Positions 12,443 through 22,103 of a DNA stretch of 64,000 nt are shown in pieces. The stretch's first letter is position 1. Every line of letters begins with the position of its first letter. The translations under genes were made by a program, and so were the position numbers. Location of the stretch: assembly GCF_963678635.1 (NCBI RefSeq), contig NC_087062.1:10090670-10154669 (forward strand), given 5' to 3'. This DNA is from Symsagittifera roscoffensis. Lineage: Eukaryota; Xenacoelomorpha; Acoela; Convolutidae. The notes under the pieces are model-generated. The model ran no database searches. It was not told the DNA's origin and saw only the letters and a list, made by a program, of their open reading frames with translations.

Positions 12443-12722
12443 AAAAGGGGGAAACTGGTAAAGATCAAGTTTTCCGGGCCAAATTAGTCTGAATGCCAGT
12501 TTTGACAACAATCGGACAAGGTGAAAAGTAAATTTATTAGTAAAAAGTCGCAGGTAAGGGAAAAGGAAAAGGAACCACTTTTTGTTCACATTGCCCCATT
12601 GTTACAAAGATTGGCATGCCATTTAGGTCATGTCAAATATATTTGGATTTTTTCCTAATCCCAACCTGCGAAAGTTTACTGGTAGCCTCAGTAACTGGCT
12701 TTCAAAATTCAAATTTAAAAGG
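12443..12722. other. Decayed MITE pieces; no gene seen
   Basis: Contains fragments of the variant MITE body (ggaaaaggaaccactttttg and gttacaaagattggcatgcc) between two module B copies. No coding potential and no intact termini. Confidence 0.5.
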
Positions 12723-12801
12723 GCCCTGAATGTTCCGACTGCCTTTTAGGAATTATGGAACAGTATTAACATAACAAAATTAAATGTAATATACAAAAAA
12801 C

Positions 12802-13250
12802 GGCTCTTTTCCAGTTTCCCCTCCCCCCTTTCAAATTCATTTTTGAAAAATGTGTTTAACGTTGTCACAATGCAATGAAATTTGGCGTGGTGAAGAAATC
12901 GACAATTCTGAACAGATTTGTTTTTCATACTTTATAGCGTAACATTACGCGGCTCTTTTCCAGTTTCCCCCTTTCAAAATACCGAGTTTTTTGTTTGTTT
13001 TACGTGTTATTACGGCTAATTGCGTGATGTTACGCTGTAAAGTATGAGGAACAAATCTGTTCAGTATTGTCGATTTGTTCACCACGTCAAATTTCATTGC
13101 ATTATGACAACGTTAAATAGACTTTTCAGTATTGAATTTGAAAAGGGGGGAACTGGAAAAGAGCCCATTACGCATTTAGCCGTAATAACACGTAAAACAA
13201 ATATAAAACTCGGTATTTTGAAAGTTGGGGGGGGGAACTGGAAAAGAACC
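12802..13250. mobile_element. MITE (outer) interrupted by an inverted MITE
   Basis: Left terminus ggctcttttccagtttcccc, right terminus gggggaactggaaaagaacc. Flanks caaaaaac (12794-12801) and caaaaacg (13251-13258) look like a slightly eroded 8-bp duplication. A second MITE in opposite orientation sits at 12951-13165. Non-coding. Confidence 0.82.
12951..13165. mobile_element. MITE (inner) with perfect 8-bp target duplication
   Basis: 215 bp, from ggctcttttccagtttcccc to ggggaactggaaaagagcc. It is flanked by cattacgc at 12943-12950 and 13166-13173. It lies in opposite orientation to its host MITE, so the region is locally an inverted repeat. Confidence 0.9.
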
Positions 13251-13527
13251 CAAAAACGAAGAAAAAGTTTTATTTTTAATTTGAAATTTTTTTAATGAAA
13301 ATGATCACCCCACACGCCATATAAAGTACAACAGAATAGATTTTGCTTCTTCTAACAAATCAATTATGGCAAATAAGCTTCTTTCAACCAATTTGGAACG
13401 ATTTCTATGACGGATTAAATCTCCGCTTACGCGTTAATAGCGCGAAATACATCGCGTTTTAATTGTCCCAAATTGGCCAAAATGACAATCTTTAAACCCC
13501 CATAACTTTAGGAAAAATGATCACAGT

Positions 13528-13984
13528 TGTTAATGCTACATAGCATTAAAGTATGAAAGTATAGTATAAAGCCAGTATAGTTGCTTAGCAATATCAGCTA
13601 TATAGCTCAGCGTATACATAGTGCGTTCCGGGGAGTTCGGCGTGGGTTCGATTCGCACCTAAGTCGTTTCATTTGAGAATCCTATTTGAGCCGAACCTGA
13701 CAGAACATAAAATGCTAATATTTTAATCGGTTCAAAATTGGTTTGCAATTGAGTTTCTGTTAATTAAACTGCGTGAACTAAGTATGAACTCATTGTTAAA
13801 AAACACATAAATCACACAAATCAGGGCATGAACAAGCCCACTTTTTAACTTGATACGTGTAATGTTGTTGCTAATTCCGTGCAATAAAAATTACTAAAAT
13901 TCGCCGTTTATTGATTCTCTTGAATTAAACCGATTCTGTTTCCTGTTTTTATAAGTTATAAAAAAGTTATAAAAAAGGCCAGAA
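13528..13984 (+). repeat. 5' LTR of the BEL/Pao element
   Basis: Begins tgttaatgctacatagcatt and ends aaaaaaggccagaa, shared with 23047-23504. Differences from the 3' LTR are cgcacc/ctcacc, gtatgaac/gtataaac, attgtta/attgtga, attcgcc/atttgcc, tttcctg/tttactg and one A in an A-run. Unlike most LTRs it does not clearly end in CA. It carries a tRNA-like promoter block (separate entry). Confidence 0.92.
13603..13654 (+). promoter_or_regulatory. tRNA-like block with Pol III A-box and B-box motifs inside the 5' LTR
   Basis: tagctcagcg (13603-13612) fits the internal A-box consensus of tRNA genes, and ggttcgattc (13645-13654) fits the B-box. They lie at tRNA-like spacing. The T-arm around the B-box (gtggg ttcgatt cgcac) has one mismatch here. 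No matching acceptor stem is found, so it is not a functional tRNA gene. It resembles a captured tRNA fragment, as in SINE heads. Confidence 0.6.
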
Positions 13985-13989
13985 AATTT

Positions 13990-14009
13990 TGGTGCCGCGA
14001 CTCGGGAAC
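13990..14009 (+). other. Primer-binding site of the BEL/Pao element
   Basis: tggtgccgcgactcgggaac starts 5 nt after the LTR and has the TGG beginning expected for pairing with the CCA end of a tRNA primer. I could not assign the tRNA. Confidence 0.7.
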
Positions 14010-14365
14010 ACACAACTGAGGACCGACCCGAACACAATTTAATGCGAGCTCGAACTGAATCAAGGAACGACCCCTGCACAAGTTTGTGAGACCTCCATCT
14101 GCAAAGCAAGGAGCCCTGAACACTTTTGTGTGACCTCAATTTTTGAATTTTTGATAGAAGGCCCAGCTCTAACACAATTTTAGGCGACCTCAAAGTGAAG
14201 CAAGGAACGACCCCCGCACAATTTTGTTCGACCTCAAATTGAAGCAAAGAACGACCCCTGCACAATTTTGTGCGACCTAAAATTGAAGCAAGGAACGACC
14301 CCTGCACAATTTTGAGCGACCTCATTCTCCAAATCAAGGAGCCCCCCACAATTTCGTGTGACCTC
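14005..14365 (+). repeat. Short tandem repeats of about 45-60 bp in the BEL leader
   Basis: About seven or eight degenerate units share the pattern gaagcaaggaacgacccctg followed by cacaattttgtgcgacct. They occupy the start of the untranslated leader and are partly repeated again at 14874-15015. Their reverse strand gives a 178-codon frame, which is a by-product of the repetition. Confidence 0.8.
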
Positions 14366-15515
14366 AAGTCAAAAACGGGGAAACCACCACTAGTAAAAAC
14401 AAAGCCGACAAGCCAGAAGGCCGACATCACACAAGGCGGAAAGTGGTTTTTTTGTGGAATCTTCGTGTATTTTTGGACTCAGGCCCGTGAACTACCTACA
14501 AAAAACTTGTAAGATCGAACCTGTGCTTTCAACTAACTTTTAGACTCTAATTTGTGCTAGTTTTTTAACCAAAAAAAGTGCTACTTTTTTGATTATCAGT
14601 GCTATAAAATTACATACGATGTTGTTAATTGCAAACCGATTAAGACCGTACTAGATACCTAATCCTAGTTCATACCCAGTACCCTATTACCCCAGGATAA
14701 TCTCGAACCCAAAAAATTTTGTGAAAAAAAAAATTCAGAAAATTTTCCAAAAAATTTTCGCAAAAAAAAAATAAATAAAAATTTTCAAAAAAAAAAAATT
14801 TCTCGAAAAAAAAAAACTTATTCCAACTTTTCCCAAAACTTTCACTGACAAAAAAAAAATTTCACTGACAAAATTGTGCGACCTCAAATTGAAGCAAAGA
14901 ACGACCCCTGCACAATTTTGTGCGACCTAAAATTGAAGCAAGGAACGACCCCTGCACAATTTTGAGCGACCTCATTCTCCAAATCAAGGAGCCCCCCACA
15001 ATTTCGTGTGACCTCAAGTCAAAAACGGGGAAACCACCACTAGTAAAAACAAAACCGACAAGCCAGAAGGCCGACATCACACAAGGCGGAAAGTGGTTTT
15101 TTTGTGGAATCTTCGTGTACTTTTGGACTCAGGCCCGTGAACTACCTACAAAAAACTTGTAAGATCGAACCTGTGCTTTCAACTAACTTTTATACTCTAA
15201 TTTGTGCTAGTTTTTTAACCAAAAAAAGTGCTACTTTTTTGATTATCAGTGCTATAAAATTACATACGATGTTGTTAATTGCAAACCGATTAAGACCGTA
15301 CTAGATACCTAATCCTAGTTCATACCCAGTACCCTATTACCCCAGGATAATCTCGAACCCAAACAATTTTGTGAAAAAAAAAATTCAGAAAATTTTCCAA
15401 AAAATTTTCGCAAAAAAAAATAAATAAAAGTTTTCAAAAAAAAAAAATTTCTCGAAAAAAAAAAAAAAGTTATTCCAACTTTTCCCAAAATTTTCACTGA
15501 CAAAAAATTTTTTTT
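14224..15515 (+). repeat. 650-bp tandem duplication in the BEL leader
   Basis: The segment from about 14224 to 14873 recurs at about 14874-15515 with an offset of about 650 bp and very few differences. Each copy contains the last leader repeats, a unique block (cactagtaaaaacaaa, aagtggtttttttgtggaat) and an A-rich tract. The near identity shows a very recent duplication, perhaps made during reverse transcription. Between 15515 and 15918 there is unannotated leader only. Confidence 0.9.
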
Positions 15516-15918
15516 TTTTTTGCCCGAATTTAGAGCAAAATCGGAAAACATCGTTTCCGTCTGGCCCGTTCAACCGTTTTAACCGTCAATCGTGTCGAGC
15601 AATTTTTTTGAGTGAATCCCTACCTCGGTTTCCTCCAGTGGTTGGATGAACTTTAAAAATTTGCTCGGCTCGCCCCGTTTTCGGCCGCATACCGCCGCGA
15701 CCGTTACTACTACCGTTTCGCCGTAAAGTCGTTGAGTTTAACCGATAAACCGTAGGCGTTAACTTAAATAGTACTGCTTCGAAAACCTTACAAAACCCTC
15801 AGCTAAGGGTTCTGAAAGTTCTTATCGTGATAATTTTTTTTTTCTATGTGACGACTTTACATCAACAGACTCCTTAAATTGATTGCCATTAAAACAACCG
15901 TATCACTTATCACTCTCA

Positions 15919-16575
15919 ATGGTGTTCATCATTGCTGCGAGTTCTCTCCATCACTCCGTAAATACATTACCATTAACTCTACAAAAACGCCTCGACGACA
16001 CTTTTAAAGCAGTTCCAGGTTTAAGCTTTAATTTGAATGCAAATAACCGGCAAAAGACTGTTCAATATCTTTTAAGTAATTCCCCAAAATGTATGGTAGA
16101 GAGAAACTTTATAATTTGGCATGATGTTATAAATAATTCATTGAGCAAGCATAGATCAAACAACGATAAGCCACTTACACCAGAAAGTCTGATTAAAATT
16201 TTAGAAGAGTATAAAAACAAATTATCAGCCATTATTTACGTACACCGTCAAAATACCCCTAATATTTACGGACGTTTGGTTGAAATAGGAATATTAACAA
16301 TTAATGCGACCAAACATTTAATATCAAAAAGAAAAGCTAGCAATAAAGATTTAATTCGTAAGCTTAAATTAATTCTTCCTCCGGCGTTTTTAGAAATAAA
16401 AAATTTGAGAATCATTCGACGTTATTTCCCCAATCTGTCCGAACTTATCAATAAAGTTAAAAGTCGTCGACCAAGTTCAAGGAAAAGAAAAGCAGATAAG
16501 CAAAAGATTTCACAAATGACAACAGTCGAAGAATATTTAACATTTGTTAGGCATTATAAACCTTGTTTATTTTGA
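15919..16575 (+). CDS. ORF0: extra protein upstream of gag in the BEL element, function unknown
   Basis: First ATG at 15919 gives about 218 aa; the frame is closed by TGA at 15880. This is not part of a standard BEL gag-pol. Visible features are a start reading VFIIAASSLHHSV, a PGLSF block, a conserved-looking NFIIWHDVINNSLSKH block near residue 75, and a very basic C-terminus (RRPSSRKRKADKQK) resembling a nuclear localisation signal. The ASS...PG...HDVINN spacing is reminiscent of SGNH/GDSL-type hydrolases, which some non-LTR elements carry, but this is only a resemblance by eye. It ends 190 bp before gag. The codon run is clean and uninterrupted, unlike the pol of the same element, which favours a real gene. 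Confidence 0.65.
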   Translation: MVFIIAASSLHHSVNTLPLTLQKRLDDTFKAVPGLSFNLNANNRQKTVQYLLSNSPKCMVERNFIIWHDVINNSLSKHRSNNDKPLTPESLIKILEEYKNKLSAIIYVHRQNTPNIYGRLVEIGILTINATKHLISKRKASNKDLIRKLKLILPPAFLEIKNLRIIRRYFPNLSELINKVKSRRPSSRKRKADKQKISQMTTVEEYLTFVRHYKPCLF

Positions 16576-16765
16576 TTAGTTAAATTCATCTTTATTTTCA
16601 ATCTTGTAGTTTGTTGTCCTTCTGTTCCGTAGGCAACGAGAATTGTAGGGGTCTTGCGAGGATCCTCTCGTTCGGTATAGGACGCGGCTACTTGAATTGA
16701 CTCTAGTTTGATTCCGTCAACCGACACTATTTTTTTTGCTCTTATTTAAAAACAAATATTTCGAA

Positions 16766-19441
16766 ATGGAGCTTGATCTCGGCCAGAAGCTAAACAAAAT
16801 TTATCTTGCCAGGAAAGAGTTAGAAACAAATCTTTTCGATTACCATGCCAAAATTACGGAATATATAAGTGCGAATGATAGACCAGCTAAAATTGAAACG
16901 TGCATAGAAAAATCTAGCATTTGCTTACAAAAAATTATAGAGAAAAATGATGAGCTTAAATCTTTGTCTATGCACAGCAACAACGCTGCTGAAACAATAA
17001 ATCAACTTGAGTTTTACCTAGGATCTACCACTGCAAAACATGACGATGTATTAGGTCTAGCTAAAAGTTACTTTCAATTTACACATGAAGAGGACCAGGT
17101 AGCAACTGCACGAACCCCAACGCCAAGCGAATCCGTCTGTTCCAAGAAACCCCTTTCACAGCGTTCTAAGATTGCATCAATGACTTCGAGTGAGCGTCGA
17201 AGAGAAGCAGCCCTTGCAAAAATTAGACGCGAGGAAGTTGAACGCCAAGTAGAGGCTAAGCTTCGTTTGAAAAAGCAAGAGATCCAGATTCAGTCGATGA
17301 AGGGTCAACTTGATCTTGATGTGGTTGTAGAGGAAAGCCGTCAAAAGCTAGCTGAAGCAACTATCGAAGAGGCTGAATATCTGGAAGAAGCCTCTGAAAT
17401 TTGTGAATTTCGTCGTAGCAGATCGAAATTGGCAATGGCCGTTCAGGAGAACCAAACGGAGGAAGACAGGACAAGAAGTTGGGTGAACACTCAATTCCCA
17501 ACTCAGGAGATAGTTCAGCCCGTGGCGCCAGTCCAAAGTGTCAATCTGGAACCAGCTTCCGAGTTCTTGTCATTTTCAAGTATTGAACCGCCTTTCAGTA
17601 GAAATCTGACGATGATTAATAACTCACTTCCATTTGCTGATTATTTCGAAACCACGTGTATAAACTCACAGAGTGTTAACGTCCCTTATACATCAAATAC
17701 AAGTGTCCGCTTGCCAAACCCAAAGTTAAACAGTACGTATGAGCCACAGGCACAGCTACCTTCGACCGAGCTATACAACTACAACCCTTTGATGCAGAGT
17801 AGTTTTCATCATTCTAATATCCCGACGAGCTCAATGCCCATTGCTCAACAAACCTTTTTCCCAAGTAATTCCGCAAATTTTGTGTACCAACCGCTTTTAC
17901 CAACTAACGTTGGTCCTCTCAATCCTCCAACAGTCACCTTCTCCCCTAACTCATATTATGTCACACAGCCATTGAATGTTCAACCGTTCTCTAGCGGAGG
18001 AACAACTTTTTATGTCGGTGATCCTAAAACTTTAGACGCCGCAATCTATTCAAAACCGCTGATGGCGCCTTATAAAAATGAGAACAAACAATATGGCCCA
18101 TTTACGTCCTCGAGCAGTAAACCAATTACAAATCAAGATCTAGCTGAAATCTTGACACTGAGCCAGAAAGGTCCCTTGCCTGAATTGAAATTGTCTTCTT
18201 TCGACGGAAATCCGTTGCAGTGGCCTGAATGGTTTGGTCAGTTCAAAAGGGCAATCGATGCAAAAGTTTTAAGTGATGATGTCAAACTGACTTATCTCAA
18301 AACTCTCGTTTCAGGCAAAGCGAAGAATGCAATTGCCGAATTCGCTTACAGTGGAGTATTCTACAAGGACGCTTTGAAAACTCTAGAGAGGAAATTTGGA
18401 CAACCACAGACGATTGTGGCAGCTCATCTTGAAAAACTTTCGAATTTTCCACCTCTCAAAATGCACAATTCAGAAAGCATTATCAGTTTCGCTTCCTGTA
18501 TATCCAGTCTTGTCACAGTTTTAAAATCGTTAAGATATGAGTATGACTTGAAGAGTACATCCGTTTTGAATCAAGTTATTTCAAAATTGCCTCCAAATAT
18601 GACAGAGTCATGGTCTCTCCACTCTGTAAAGAAATGTTGGAGACAGCCAACCGTTTTAGACTTTAATGATTGGCTCCGCGACAAGGCTGAGGCACATGAA
18701 CTTATGCGTGTGAGTCAGAATAAGTCACGACCTGAGGAGACTCCAAAGACTGGTTTTCATAAACCACCTACAAAAGTTTTTGCCGCTGCTTCAAAAGTTG
18801 AAAAACCAATTTATGCTCCGTGCCTCCAGTGCAATGGTAAACACCCACTCTGGAGTTGTTCTGTGTTTAAGGAAAAGACCCCAACTCAACGAGCTCAATT
18901 CTCCGCACAAAATAGGTTGTGTTTTGCTTGCTTTCAACCTGATCACATGTTCCGAAAATGCCCTAAAGCCCGCAAATGCACTAAGCCTGGTTGTGAAAGC
19001 ACCCATAATGTCTTGTTACATAGTGCTGAGAAAGTTTTCAGGGTAAGGTCTGCAAAGAAAGACTTAAACAATAGCAATAATGCAAGCCATTCGAATTCAA
19101 ACAGTACCGCCCCGCCGAACCGGAATAAGCCGCAAACTTCATCATCGAACGTAGCCGGTTCGTCGTCTTACAAGAAACTAACGGGACTCCTTCCTGTGCT
19201 TCAATTGGAAATAAGTTCACACACAGATGTGACCACTGCTCTTGTAATATGCGATTCCTGTTGTACCCACTCATGGGTCTCGGCGGGCCTAGCCCAGCGT
19301 TTAAATTTAACTGGCCAACAGCTAGATATTCTGGTAAACGGCTTCAATTCGACGGTATCCGTTCCCACGCAACAAGTCGAAGTGAATGTTTTGCCAAATT
19401 CGACCACCATGAATACTCGTTTAGGGTTACGCCGTTTGTGA
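16766..19441 (+). CDS. gag: BEL/Pao gag with zinc-knuckle region and start of the aspartic protease
   Basis: The start is at the ATG of MELDLGQKL (16766), in a good context (gaaatgg); upstream codons are open but lack ATG. 891 aa. An N-terminal coiled-coil-like region is followed by a basic/acidic helix (about residues 140-220) and a Pro/Ser/Asn-rich linker. Next comes a DUF1759-type capsid domain (LSSFDGNPLQWPEWFGQFK, about residue 475 on) and a Cys/His region with CLQCNGKHPLWSC and CFACFQPDHMFRKC. The C-terminus enters a DUF1758-type retroviral protease (VICDSCCTHSWVS). The active-site triplet reads DSC rather than the usual DSG/DSA. The frame then runs into a stop, while the rest of the protease continues in another frame from about 19395. 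Confidence 0.9.
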   Translation: MELDLGQKLNKIYLARKELETNLFDYHAKITEYISANDRPAKIETCIEKSSICLQKIIEKNDELKSLSMHSNNAAETINQLEFYLGSTTAKHDDVLGLAKSYFQFTHEEDQVATARTPTPSESVCSKKPLSQRSKIASMTSSERRREAALAKIRREEVERQVEAKLRLKKQEIQIQSMKGQLDLDVVVEESRQKLAEATIEEAEYLEEASEICEFRRSRSKLAMAVQENQTEEDRTRSWVNTQFPTQEIVQPVAPVQSVNLEPASEFLSFSSIEPPFSRNLTMINNSLPFADYFETTCINSQSVNVPYTSNTSVRLPNPKLNSTYEPQAQLPSTELYNYNPLMQSSFHHSNIPTSSMPIAQQTFFPSNSANFVYQPLLPTNVGPLNPPTVTFSPNSYYVTQPLNVQPFSSGGTTFYVGDPKTLDAAIYSKPLMAPYKNENKQYGPFTSSSSKPITNQDLAEILTLSQKGPLPELKLSSFDGNPLQWPEWFGQFKRAIDAKVLSDDVKLTYLKTLVSGKAKNAIAEFAYSGVFYKDALKTLERKFGQPQTIVAAHLEKLSNFPPLKMHNSESIISFASCISSLVTVLKSLRYEYDLKSTSVLNQVISKLPPNMTESWSLHSVKKCWRQPTVLDFNDWLRDKAEAHELMRVSQNKSRPEETPKTGFHKPPTKVFAAASKVEKPIYAPCLQCNGKHPLWSCSVFKEKTPTQRAQFSAQNRLCFACFQPDHMFRKCPKARKCTKPGCESTHNVLLHSAEKVFRVRSAKKDLNNSNNASHSNSNSTAPPNRNKPQTSSSNVAGSSSYKKLTGLLPVLQLEISSHTDVTTALVICDSCCTHSWVSAGLAQRLNLTGQQLDILVNGFNSTVSVPTQQVEVNVLPNSTTMNTRLGLRRL

Positions 19442-20451
19442 AAGACAGTTTGAGCGTTGGTTCCGAAACCATTGACGTTACCATTCTCCAAGACAGGTTT
19501 CCACATCTACAGCCAATTAAACCTATTGTCTACAACTTTTCCGACGTTGAGATGATATTAGGGCAGGATGTCTTTCATGCAATCAAGCCTCTCGAATACT
19601 TCCAAGGACGAAATCAAAACACTCCTGTCGCTGTCCGTATGCCCATTGGCTGGGTTCTCAGTGGCCCACTTCCATCACCAATTGGTGTTCGAGCCACCAC
19701 TTTCAAGTGCAATGTTGAAGACGTAGCACTTGCTGACCAAGTGAAGAAATGGTACGAGCCAGAGTCGTATGGCACGTTTAAACAAGCTGATCCCCGTTCC
19801 TCAGCTGATAAACGTGCACAAAAAATTCTTGACTCTACCACGATTCATGATGGCAGTCGTTATATTGCCGGAATGCTCTGGGCTGCTGACAATATTTATC
19901 TTCCCGATAACTTTTACGCTTCGTTAGTCCAGCTTAAGTCTCTTGAAAAGAGTCTAGAGAAAGATTTAAACCTGAAAACTCAATACGCATCAGATATCCG
20001 AAGTGATGTCGAGAAGGGTTACGTGGTCCCGGTTAGCCCTCACGACTCAAAAAACCATTCAGACCGAGAATGGTACGTACCGCACCACCCAGTTTTAAAT
20101 CCGAACAAACCCGGCAAAGTTCGGCGCGTTTTAAACGGTGCTTCTAGGTTTCACGGCAATTCACTGAATAACTCCCTTCTAGTCGGCCCTGATCTGCTTC
20201 AGAACCTTTTATTCGTTTTAATGCGCTTCCGAGAGCACAAATACGCAATTTCCGCAGATATCGAAGGCATGTTTATGCAGGTCGGCTTACTAGAAAACGA
20301 TCAACGTTCCTTGCGTTTTTTGTGGCGGGAGGACCTCACATCAAATGTGAGTGTATTTCAAAATACAAGGCATATATTTGGAGCGAAAGATTCTCCGACA
20401 TGTGCTAACTATGCTCTTCGCCGAACAGCCGTCGATAACCAAGATCGTTAA
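19395..20451 (+). pseudogene. pol: BEL/Pao pol, segment 1: protease remainder and N-terminal half of reverse transcriptase
   Basis: In the -1 frame relative to gag. It opens with the end of the protease (FRVTPFVKDSLSVGSETIDV, then VEMILGQDVF) and continues through the BEL connection (RMPIGWVLSGPL) into RT (VRRVLNGASRFHGNSLN and the first catalytic region ISADIEGMFMQVGL, then HIFGAKDSPTCANYALRR). It stops just before the YMDD block, which lies in the next frame. No plausible independent start codon is needed. Either this is a frame break in a once continuous polyprotein or the frame is recovered by frameshifting. Confidence 0.85.
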
Positions 20452-22103
20452 CCCGATGCAGTTGCGCCGTGCTTAACAACTTTTACATGGATGACTACCT
20501 TGGGTCTGTGAAAAACCCAGAAACTGCTTTAAGGTTAAGTCGCAGTTTAGTTGAACTGCTTAAGTTGGGTGGGTTTAATCTTACAAAATTTATTAGCAGC
20601 AACGTTCCCAATTTGTCTTCGAAACTAAATCCCCCTAAGACCAGCGCTAACAACAGTAAGGAAATTATTACCGCTGCGATTAATCCGGAAACCGCATTGC
20701 ATGTTCTCGGTCTCAAATGGGACCACGTCACCGATACGTTGGTTGTGAGCAGAGGAGTCAACCGCGAACTCAAAGACTCCGTGTTCGACCCCATAGGTCT
20801 TGTTGCCCCGTATACCGTACGCGCACGTTTGTTACTGAAAGATATCTGGAGATTGAGTGGCCAACAGTGGGACGACCTACTGCCAATTGAGTTGTGCCGC
20901 AGTTTCACTGAATGGCACTCTGGCTTGCCAGTTTTAGGGCAGCTCAAAATACCTCGTTGCTATTTTGAGTTCTCAGTAGATGAGGTTGAGCTGCACATGT
21001 TCGGTGATAGCTCATTGGACGTTTTCTGTTCTGTAGCATTCCTTCGAGTTCAAAAAAACGCCTGTTCCAAATGTCAACTAGCGTTTGTTTTCGGTAAAGC
21101 AAGGGTAGCCCCGATGAAGATGCTTTCAATTCCGAAGTTGGAACTTCAGGCTGCGCTTCTTGCCAGTCGGCTGAAGGATGATATCGAGAAAGCTCTGACA
21201 CTGAGTATTTCCAAAGTGTTCATGTGGACTGACAGCACAACAGTCCTTCAGTGGTTGAACTCGACAAGCAAACAGCCCGTGTTTTTAGCCAATCGAGTAG
21301 CCGAGATTCTGGAGTCAACATCAATTGACCAATGGTTTCATGTTTTGAGTGGAGACAACCCCGCTGACACCGGAACTAGAGGTATTACTGCTGACTCCCT
21401 CAAGCAAAGCAGTTGGGTAAACGGCCCTTCCTTTTTGAAAACTTCTGATTGGCCTTTCAATCCAAATAGGGAAGTTACTGACAAAATTCGCCTGGATGGT
21501 CCGGTCTACGATCTAAACGAGGGTTTAGAGGTCTCTTCCAATTTTCCGTGCACTGCAGTTTCGACTGACTTTGCCTTCCCTTGGGAAGAGTATAGCTCGT
21601 TCTCCAAGATAAAGCGATTGGTCGCATATATGTTGAGACTCTCACCTAAACATAGACATTTCAGTTCACCAGATAAGGCCATAATTGATCCAGCAGAACT
21701 TGTTATTTCAGAGGAAAAACTTTTGCAACTTTCGCAGTTAGAGTCATTCCCAGCTGAAAGTAAACAATTAGCAGCTGGAAAATATGTGAAAACGTCGAGC
21801 CGTATATCATCGTATTCGCCTTTTATCGGGCCGAACGGTTTAATTAGATCTACCGGCCGTATCCAACGTCTCTCTGCAACCGCATTCGAAACTCGCCATC
21901 CAATAATTTTGGATAGCCGCCATCGCCTAATCCGATTGTTTCTCCGCTTTTATCACATTAAGCACGAACATCAGTCAGTCGACTACCTTCGTTCCGTCAT
22001 TCATCAGCAATTTGTTGTACTACGCTTAAGATCTGCACTAAGAGCTATTGAAACACATTGCGTGTTCTGTAGAAGCGAAAAGCGAAAACCGTTACTCCAA
22101 TGA
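20452..22103 (+). pseudogene. pol: BEL/Pao pol, segment 2: RT catalytic core, RNase H and integrase zinc region
   Basis: Again shifted by -1. The open ORF with its own ATG starts at 20469 (MLNNFYMDDYLGS) and carries the YMDD catalytic motif. It continues with the RT thumb/connection (FDPIGLVAPYTVRARLLLKD), then a BEL-type RNase H (LELQAALLASRLKDDIEKAL, WTDSTTVLQWL, then SGDNPADTGTRG). It ends with the integrase HHCC zinc-binding region (HIKHEHQSVDYLRSVIHQQF followed by CVFCRSEKRK). The terminal TGA overlaps the ATGATG at the start of the next ORF. Confidence 0.87.

Larger units (their letters stand above)
12723..13526 (-). repeat. Module B, copy 3, left part (continues at 23507 beyond the BEL element)
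   Basis: Reverse-oriented module B beginning ggccctgaatgttccgact. It is interrupted by nested MITEs at 12802-13250 and then by the BEL/Pao element at 13527. The text up to 13526 (ending gatcacag) joins directly onto 23507 (acaggtaaaat) when compared with the uninterrupted copy near 12280. The shared ACAG is therefore the BEL target duplication. Confidence 0.85.

Noticed and set aside
11464-13295. Several small ORFs sharing the peptide VQNCRFVHHAKFHC
   Set aside because: They are copies of one MITE body in different places and orientations; the conserved peptide reflects DNA repeat identity.
13603-13660. A functional tRNA gene in the BEL LTR
   Set aside because: There is no pairing acceptor stem or proper anticodon arm; only the two promoter boxes and the T-arm are tRNA-like.
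13894-14430. 178-codon minus-strand ORF over the BEL leader (and its duplicate at 14862-15080)
   Set aside because: It is made by the short tandem repeats and has no domain; the copy after the 650-bp duplication repeats it exactly.
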